A stretch of 64,000 nucleotides of DNA. Source: Rhizobacter sp. AJA081-3 (GTDB lineage Bacteria > Pseudomonadota > Gammaproteobacteria > Burkholderiales > Burkholderiaceae_C). The position numbers were made by a program, and so were the translations under genes. A model generated the notes under the pieces. It saw only the letters and a list, made by a program, of their open reading frames with translations. It was not told the DNA's origin and did no database searches. Shown here piece after piece: positions 58,595 to 64,000 of the stretch (position 1 is the first letter of the stretch; each line of letters begins with the position of its first letter). The stretch covers positions 3,782,001-3,846,000 of the forward strand of contig NZ_CP059067.1 of the NCBI RefSeq assembly GCF_017795745.1, written 5' to 3'.

Positions 58595-58602
58595 GAGCCG
58601 CC

Positions 58603-58902
58603 ATGAGCCGCCACCTCCTGCCCCGCGAGCTGACCATCCACACCGCCGCCGACACCCACCGGGCGATGCTGGCCTGGGTGGCCGGCCTGGGCGATGCACA
58701 AGCCTGGTTCGTCGACGCCAGCCCGGTCGACGAGACCGATGCCGCCGGCGTGCAGTTGCTGCTGTCGCTCTCGCGCAGCGCCGCGCAGGCGCAGGCCACG
58801 CTGCACATCGAGACACCCAGCCCCGTGCTGGAGCGCGCCTGCCGCACGCTCGGCGTGGCAGGCACGCTGCTGGACACCCCGGCCGAAGGAAGACTCGCAT
58901 GA
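58603..58902 (+). CDS. STAS-domain protein
   Basis: 99 residues from ATG 58603 with GGAG upstream. The fold pattern (LTIHTAADTHRAMLAWV...WFVDASPVDETDAAGVQLLLSLSR...LHIETPSPVLERACRTLG) is that of anti-sigma-factor-antagonist/STAS domains. The position that is usually a phosphorylatable Ser after Asp is Ala here (TDAAGVQ), so classical phospho-switching is doubtful. Small STAS proteins occur in some che operons as scaffold or adaptor. Its stop overlaps the cheA start (ATGA). Confidence 0.8.
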   Translation: MSRHLLPRELTIHTAADTHRAMLAWVAGLGDAQAWFVDASPVDETDAAGVQLLLSLSRSAAQAQATLHIETPSPVLERACRTLGVAGTLLDTPAEGRLA

Positions 58903-60956
58903 ACGACCACGACGACATCGGCTTCATCGCCGACGCCCTGCCCGCCTTCATCAGCGAGGGCCAGGAACAGATCAGCTCGATCGAGCAGTTGCTGCTGCAA
59001 CTGGAAGACGCGCCGGACGACCGCGAGCTGCTCGACGCGCTGTTCCGTTGCGCCCACACCGTCAAGGGCTCGGCCGGCATCTTCGGCCTCGATGCGGTGG
59101 TGGCATTCACCCACCACGTCGAGACGCTGCTGGACTGCCTGCGTGAGGGCGAGCTCGCGCTGACGCCGGAGATCTCCACGTTGCTGCTGCAATGCAATGA
59201 CCAGATCCGCCAGCTGATCGACCAGGCCACCGGCGGCAGCGACGACGACTCCGGCCAGGCCACTCGCGAGGTCCTGGTGGCCCGGCTCGAAGCCCTGCGA
59301 CCCACGGCGCCTGCGGCGCGGCCGAGCGAGCCGGCAGCGTCAGCCCAGGCGGCCGGCCGGATGCAGGCCTGGCAGGTGTCCGCCCGCTTCGGCGCAGACA
59401 CCTTCCGCAACGGCATGGATCCGCTGGCCCTGCTCAGCTACGTGGGCCAGCTCGGTGCGATGGACGCGGTGCAGTGCGACGGCGAGGCCGTGCCCGCACT
59501 CGACAGCCTCGATCCCGAGAGCTGCCACCTCGCCTTCGCCTTCACGCTGCACACCGACAAGGAGCGCCGCGCCATCGAAAACGCGTTCAGCTTCGCGATC
59601 GACGACACCGCATTGCAGATCGACGAAGCCGTCGCGCCCGACACGGCGGCCGAGACGGCGCCCGCGCCATCGGCCGAAAGCGCTGCGCTGGCCCCGGCCC
59701 GGCTGCGCGAACCGGCCAACGCCCCCCATGCCACCACCTCCACCGCCGACGCCGGCCGCTACATCCGCGTGCAGGCCGACCGGCTCGACGCCGTCATCAA
59801 CCTGCTCGGCGAACTCGTCATCGCCAGCGCCGGCGCCTCGCTGCTGGCGCGGCAGACCCGCAACGGGGCGCTGATCGAAGCCAACCAGCAGATCGGCACA
59901 CTCGTCGAGGACATCCGCAACGGCACGCTGCAGCTGCGCATGGTGCCCATCGGCGAGAGCTTCTCGCGCTTCCGTCGCGTGGTGCGCGATACCGCCGCCG
60001 AACTCGGCAAGGACGTCGTGCTGGAGATCGTGGGCGGCGAGACCGAGCTCGACAAGGCCGTCGTCGAACGCATCGCCGACCCGCTGATGCACCTCGTGCG
60101 CAACGCGCTGGACCATGGCCTGGAGACGCCCGCGCAGCGCCAGGCCGCCGGCAAGCCGGCCCAGGGCAGGCTGACGCTGTCGGCCTGCCACGAATCCGGC
60201 GCGATCCTGATCCGCATCGCCGACGACGGCCGCGGCATCCAGCGCGACAAGGTGCTGCAGCGCGCCTGGGACCGCGGCTTGCTCGAGCACGGCACGACAC
60301 CGAGCGATGCCGAGATCTTCAACCTCATCTTCGAGGCCGGCTTCTCGACCGCCGAGAAGGTGACCAACCTGTCCGGCCGCGGCGTCGGCATGGACGTGGT
60401 CCGCCGCAACATCGAGGCGCTGCGCGGCAGCGTCACGGTGTCGAGCCAGGACGGGCAAGGCTCGTGCATTGAGATCCGCCTGCCGCTGACGCTGGCCATC
60501 ATCGACGGCTTCCTCGTCGGCGTCGGCGCCAGCCGCTTCATCTTCCCGCTCGATGCCATCGCCGAAGTCATCGAGGACCGCCCCACCGCCACTGCGCTGG
60601 ACGCGCGCGGACGCAGCGTCGTCGAGCTGCGCGGCCGCGTGCTGCCGGTGCTCAGCCTGCGCGCGCTGTACGCACTGGACACGCCGCCGCCCGAGCGCTG
60701 CAGCGTGGTCGTCATCCACTCCGGCGCACAGCGCTACGGCGTGCTCGTCGACATGCTGCTCGGCCAGCACCAGACCGTGATCAAGCCACTGGGCCGCATG
60801 TTCCGCAGCCTGCGCGGCATGTCCGGCTCCTCGATCCTCGGCAACGGCGAGGTTGCCCTCATCTTCGACGTCGCATCTCTGGGCCAGCTGGCCATGGAAG
60901 CGGCGACACCCTTTCCCCGCACGAAGTCCCACGCATCAACCGAAGGAACCCTGTGA
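58899..60956 (+). CDS. cheA: chemotaxis histidine kinase CheA
   Basis: 685 residues. P1 Hpt domain with phospho-His in [14 protein letters not shown] (about residue 49), an Ala/Pro-rich linker, then a P3 dimerisation helix pair ([22 protein letters not shown], about 290-310). The P4 kinase has the N-box [13 protein letters not shown]1 DDGRG, F-box region [13 protein letters not shown] and G2 GVGMDVV. A P5 CheW-like domain is at about 530-665. Autophosphorylates under receptor control and passes phosphate to CheY. The ATG overlaps the STAS stop, and the receptor gene overlaps its end (TGATG). Confidence 0.95.
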   Translation: MNDHDDIGFIADALPAFISEGQEQISSIEQLLLQLEDAPDDRELLDALFRCAHTVKGSAGIFGLDAVVAFTHHVETLLDCLREGELALTPEISTLLLQCNDQIRQLIDQATGGSDDDSGQATREVLVARLEALRPTAPAARPSEPAASAQAAGRMQAWQVSARFGADTFRNGMDPLALLSYVGQLGAMDAVQCDGEAVPALDSLDPESCHLAFAFTLHTDKERRAIENAFSFAIDDTALQIDEAVAPDTAAETAPAPSAESAALAPARLREPANAPHATTSTADAGRYIRVQADRLDAVINLLGELVIASAGASLLARQTRNGALIEANQQIGTLVEDIRNGTLQLRMVPIGESFSRFRRVVRDTAAELGKDVVLEIVGGETELDKAVVERIADPLMHLVRNALDHGLETPAQRQAAGKPAQGRLTLSACHESGAILIRIADDGRGIQRDKVLQRAWDRGLLEHGTTPSDAEIFNLIFEAGFSTAEKVTNLSGRGVGMDVVRRNIEALRGSVTVSSQDGQGSCIEIRLPLTLAIIDGFLVGVGASRFIFPLDAIAEVIEDRPTATALDARGRSVVELRGRVLPVLSLRALYALDTPPPERCSVVVIHSGAQRYGVLVDMLLGQHQTVIKPLGRMFRSLRGMSGSSILGNGEVALIFDVASLGQLAMEAATPFPRTKSHASTEGTL

Positions 60957-62938
60957 TGAACACCCCGAATGGAACCTGGCTCGAACAACTCGTCGCGGGC
61001 CCCCGTCTGGCCGAGCTCGCCGAAGCGCAGCTCGAGCGACAGGACTTGCGCGGCGTGCTGGCCGCCGTCGACGCCGCCTACGCCTACATCGAATTCGATC
61101 TCGGCGGCCATGTGCTGAAGGCAAACCAGAACTTCCTCTCGCTGCTGGGTTACGCCAGCGAAGACGTGGTCGGCAAGCACCACCGCATGTTCGTCGACCC
61201 GGCCGAAAGCAACCTGCCGGCCTACCAGCAGTTCTGGGCCGACCTGACCAGCGGCCGTTCGTACAGCCAGGTCTTCAAGCGCGTCACGCGATCCGGCCAG
61301 CCGGTGTGGATCCAGGCCGTCTACGCGCCCGTCAAGGATGCCGCCGGCAAGGTGGTCAAGTGCGTGAAGATCGCCACCGATGTGACGCAGGCACGCCTGC
61401 AGGCCGCCGACTACGAAGGCCAGATCAAGGCCGTCAGCAAGGCGCAGGCGGTCATCGAGTTCACGCTCGACGGCAAGGTGATCGACGCCAACGACAACTT
61501 CCTCAACACCCTGGGCTACAGCCTGGGCGAGATCAAGGGCCAGCATCATTCGATGTTCGTCGAGCCGACCTACCGGGCCGGCAGCGAATACCGGCTGTTC
61601 TGGGACAAGCTCGGGCGCGGGGAGTACGACGCCGGCCAGTACCTGCGCATCGGCAAGGGCGGCAAGGAAGTGTGGATCCAGGCGTCCTACAACCCGATCT
61701 ACGGGCTCGACGGAAAGCCGTTCAAGGTGGTGAAGTACGCGACGGACGTCACTGCCGAGGTCAAGGCCAACCAGATGCTTCGCGACGCCGTGGAGCAGGC
61801 GCAGCAAGTCACCTCGGCCGCGAAGGCCGGTGAGCTCGGGCAGCGCATCCCGATGGAGGGCAAGAGCGGGCCCATCGCCGACATGTGTTCGGGCGTGAAC
61901 GAGCTGCTCGACACCACCGCTGCCGTGTTCGACGACGTCGTGCGGCTGTTCTCCGGCCTGGCCGGCGGCGACCTCACCCAGCGCATCACTCGCGATGTGC
62001 AAGGCGTGTTCGACCAGGTCAAGCGCGACGCCAACGCCAGCAGCGAGAAGCTCGCCGGCATCATCGAGGAAGTGCGCTCGGCAGCCGACGCGTTGACGGG
62101 CGCGGCCAACCAGGTCAGCGCCACGGCGCAGTCGCTGTCTCAAGCGGCCAGCGAGCAGGCCTCGTCGGTGGAGGAGACCACTGCGTCCATCGACATGATG
62201 TCGGCCTCGATCACCCAGAACAGCGACAACGCGAAGGTCACCGACGGCATGGCCACCAAGGCCAGCAAGGAAGCCGGCGAAGGCGGCCAGGCGGTGACGC
62301 AGACGGTCAGCGCGATGAAGCAGATCGCTGCGAAGATCAGCATCGTCGACGACATCGCCTACCAGACCAACTTGCTGGCGCTGAACGCCGCCATCGAGGC
62401 GGCGCGGGCGGGCGAACACGGCAAGGGCTTCGCGGTGGTGGCGGCCGAAGTGCGCAAGCTGGCCGAGCGCAGCCAGGAGGCGGCCAAGGAGATCGGCGAC
62501 CTGGCGGCCAACAGCGTGTCCACCGCCGAGCGCGCGGGCAAGCTGCTCGACGAGATCGTGCCGTCGATCCAGAAGACCAGCGAGCTGGTGCAGGAGATCG
62601 CCGCGGCCTCGCAGGAGCAGAGTCAGTCGGTCACGCAGATCGGCGGGGCGATGGGGCAGCTGAGCAAGGCGACGCAGCAGAACGCCTCGGCCTCGGAGGA
62701 ACTGGCCGCCACGTCGGAAGAGCTGTCCGGCCAGGCCGAGCAACTGCAGCAGTCGGTGTCGTTCTTCGCCGCTGGCGGCAAGGGCGAGGTGCAGCGCATC
62801 GCCCGCGGCGACGGCCCCAGCGGCGTGGAGCGCCGCGCGGCCAATACGCCCCAGCGCACCACGGCAGCGGCACGGCCCGGCAGCGCGCCGGCCCGCTTCG
62901 CGGCCACCGGCACGCACGGCAACTTCCGCCCGTACTGA
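60956..62938 (+). CDS. soluble PAS-PAS methyl-accepting chemotaxis protein
   Basis: 660 residues from ATG 60956 (GTG 60953 adds one codon). Two PAS domains (about 40-150 with [23 protein letters not shown], and about 160-275 with [23 protein letters not shown]) look like a tandem duplication. A HAMP-like helical segment and a full MCP signalling domain follow. The hairpin tip is [38 protein letters not shown]. No transmembrane helix is visible, so it is a cytoplasmic receptor. The PAS sites may hold heme or flavin, sensing redox or gas signals. The C-terminal tail is Gly/Ala-rich and lacks the CheR-docking pentapeptide. Confidence 0.93.
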   Translation: MNTPNGTWLEQLVAGPRLAELAEAQLERQDLRGVLAAVDAAYAYIEFDLGGHVLKANQNFLSLLGYASEDVVGKHHRMFVDPAESNLPAYQQFWADLTSGRSYSQVFKRVTRSGQPVWIQAVYAPVKDAAGKVVKCVKIATDVTQARLQAADYEGQIKAVSKAQAVIEFTLDGKVIDANDNFLNTLGYSLGEIKGQHHSMFVEPTYRAGSEYRLFWDKLGRGEYDAGQYLRIGKGGKEVWIQASYNPIYGLDGKPFKVVKYATDVTAEVKANQMLRDAVEQAQQVTSAAKAGELGQRIPMEGKSGPIADMCSGVNELLDTTAAVFDDVVRLFSGLAGGDLTQRITRDVQGVFDQVKRDANASSEKLAGIIEEVRSAADALTGAANQVSATAQSLSQAASEQASSVEETTASIDMMSASITQNSDNAKVTDGMATKASKEAGEGGQAVTQTVSAMKQIAAKISIVDDIAYQTNLLALNAAIEAARAGEHGKGFAVVAAEVRKLAERSQEAAKEIGDLAANSVSTAERAGKLLDEIVPSIQKTSELVQEIAAASQEQSQSVTQIGGAMGQLSKATQQNASASEELAATSEELSGQAEQLQQSVSFFAAGGKGEVQRIARGDGPSGVERRAANTPQRTTAAARPGSAPARFAATGTHGNFRPY

Positions 62939-62947
62939 GAGCCTGCC

Positions 62948-63439
62948 ATGCAGCAGGACCACAACGCCCAGTACCTGACCTTCCACCTCGCGGCCGAGGT
63001 GTTCGCCATCGACATCCGCAGCGTGCGCGAGATCATCCAGTACGGGGCCATGACCACCGTGCCGCTGATGCCCTCGTTCGTGCGCGGCGTCATCAACCTG
63101 CGCGGCTCGGTCGTGCCGGTGATCGACCTGCACGCCCGCTTCGGCCGCCCGGCCGCCCAGGTCGGCAAGAAGACCTGCGTGGTCATCTTCGACGCGATGC
63201 GCGAGGGTGAACGCGTCGAGCTCGGCCTGATGGTCGATGCGGTCAGCGAGGTCGTCGACATCGCCGCCGACGCCATCGAGCCGCCGCCGAACTTCGGCAC
63301 CTCGGTGCGCCGCGACTTCATCCGCGCCATGGGCAAGCGAGGCGACCGCTTCGTCATCATCCTCGAGCCCGACCGCGCCTTCGATGTCGACGAGATGGCG
63401 AACCTCTGCGAGGCCTCGCAGGAGGCGCTGGCGGCATGA
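62948..63439 (+). CDS. cheW: chemotaxis adaptor CheW
   Basis: 163 residues. CheW-type beta-barrel: QYLTFHLAAEVFAIDIRSVREIIQYGAMTTVPLMPSFVRGVINLRGSVVPVIDLHARFG, with the conserved Asn-Leu-Arg-Gly, and VDAVSEVVDI. Couples the PAS receptor to CheA. Begins 9 bp after the receptor stop and is the last plus-strand gene; cheR, cheB and cheD are absent here. Confidence 0.94.
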   Translation: MQQDHNAQYLTFHLAAEVFAIDIRSVREIIQYGAMTTVPLMPSFVRGVINLRGSVVPVIDLHARFGRPAAQVGKKTCVVIFDAMREGERVELGLMVDAVSEVVDIAADAIEPPPNFGTSVRRDFIRAMGKRGDRFVIILEPDRAFDVDEMANLCEASQEALAA

Positions 63440-63445
63440 GGTCGC

Positions 63446-63826
63446 TCAGCGAGACAGCGTCAGCTGCAGCGTCAACGGCCGCTCGCTCTTGTTGGTCCAC
63501 ATCCAGCAGTAGTCCTGGTCGAGCTTCACCTTCAGCGTGGCGGCGCCCTTCGCGGCGCCGGCACGCCGGACCGGGAACACGACCTTCTGGCCCTGGTGGT
63601 AGTGGATGTTGAAGTCCATCGGTCCTGCGGATTCAAAGTGCCAGCGCACCGCCGTGCCGCGCGCCAGCGTGCCGCAGACTTCGGCAAAGCCGCCGGGGGC
63701 CACTTCGGCGCGGTGCTCGAAGCGACCCTGAGCACTCCAGGCGATGTCGATGACGTCCGCACGCGCGGGCGCGCCAGCCATCGCCGTGATGGCCACGGCA
63801 GCGAGCAGCAATCGGTTCGATGTCAT
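63446..63826 (-). CDS. small secreted protein, function unknown
   Basis: 126 residues. Signal peptide of about 23 residues (MTSNRLLLAAVAITAMAGAPARA). The mature part is beta-rich with a hydrophobic C-terminal YCWMWTNKSERPLTLQLTLS and a FNIHYHQGQKVVFPV strand, suggestive of an emp24/GOLD- or quinohemoprotein-like small sandwich fold. No family assigned. The ATG overlaps the stop of the GST-like gene upstream (ATGA). Convergent with cheW. Confidence 0.65.
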   Translation of the reverse strand: MTSNRLLLAAVAITAMAGAPARADVIDIAWSAQGRFEHRAEVAPGGFAEVCGTLARGTAVRWHFESAGPMDFNIHYHQGQKVVFPVRRAGAAKGAATLKVKLDQDYCWMWTNKSERPLTLQLTLSR

Positions 63827-64000
63827 GCGCCGATTCTGCGCGACAGCGCGGAGTTCCGCGCCCGCACAAACGCGAGCAGGCGCGCCGGGTAGTCGGCGCC
63901 GACCGCGCCACGCACCGACGGCCGCTGGGCCAGCGCGGCACGCCAGCGGGCCACGCGAGGCAGTGCATCCATGAAGCCGAAGTCGCCGATGTCGTCGAAG
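63823..64000 (-). CDS. glutathione S-transferase-like protein, C-terminal fragment (5' end outside window)
   Basis: Minus-strand frame open from the window edge to TGA at 63823-63825; 58 residues visible. The end reads FDDIGDFGFMDALPRVARWRAALAQRPSVRGAV...YPARLLAFVRARNSALSRRI, which matches the C-terminal helical domain of GSTs (a P-x-V-x-x-W-x-x-x-L-x-x-R-P-S-V pattern). The N-terminal thioredoxin fold with the glutathione site is not in the window. Codons overlap the downstream secreted-protein start. Confidence 0.75.
   Translation of the reverse strand, partial: FDDIGDFGFMDALPRVARWRAALAQRPSVRGAVGADYPARLLAFVRARNSALSRRIGA

Overview
The window is very GC-rich and gene-dense, with many ATGA/GTGA stop-start overlaps. 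Gene content (cytochrome cd1 nitrite reductase with its d1-heme genes, a norCBQD-type nitric oxide reductase, Liv-type transport, an AroG-type DAHP synthase and a che cluster) fits a denitrifying betaproteobacterium of the Burkholderiales (Rubrivivax/Leptothrix/Methylibium-like). That placement is inference from gene content and base composition. I see no tRNA, rRNA, CRISPR array, integrase or recognisable insertion sequence.

Layout. 1-9324: three translationally coupled genes, two of them for very large uncharacterised proteins, followed by an astacin-like zinc protease. 9321-13230 (minus strand): DAHP synthase, a phosphoethanolamine-transferase-like membrane enzyme and a quinone oxidoreductase. 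13444-15714: a secreted subtilase ending in eight GIVISE-type hexapeptides. 15957-27430: a probable catabolic island with a three-subunit molybdenum hydroxylase (minus strand), a TetR regulator with two matching operator-like palindromes, a VOC protein, a flavin monooxygenase and a full Liv ABC transporter (plus strand). 28163-36487: nirSMCF-DL-GHJN, i.e. nitrite reductase plus d1-heme synthesis. 36606-45894: small envelope or stress proteins, a YjfB-like protein, a TPR-GGDEF cyclase, a lipoprotein subtilase and a DUF885 hydrolase. 45878-50908 (minus strand): acyl-CoA synthetase, orphan histidine kinase, SUMT methyltransferase (probable nirE) and a Dnr-type Crp/Fnr regulator. 50989-57031 (minus strand): norCBQ, a polyferredoxin-like membrane protein and norD, interrupted by a large inverted duplication. 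57185-58066: CitE/HpcH-type lyase. 58226-63439: cheY, STAS, cheA, a soluble PAS receptor and cheW. The window ends in a secreted protein and the 3' end of a GST-like gene.

How it fits together. NirS reduces nitrite to NO and NorCB reduces NO to N2O. NirF/DL/G/H/J/N make d1 heme from the precorrin-2 produced by the SUMT enzyme. Palindromes of the TTGAn-N4-nTCAA type lie 60-77 bp upstream of nirS, the SUMT gene and the Crp/Fnr gene, with a degenerate one before norC. The dispersed nir and nor pieces therefore look like one regulon controlled by the local Dnr-like protein.
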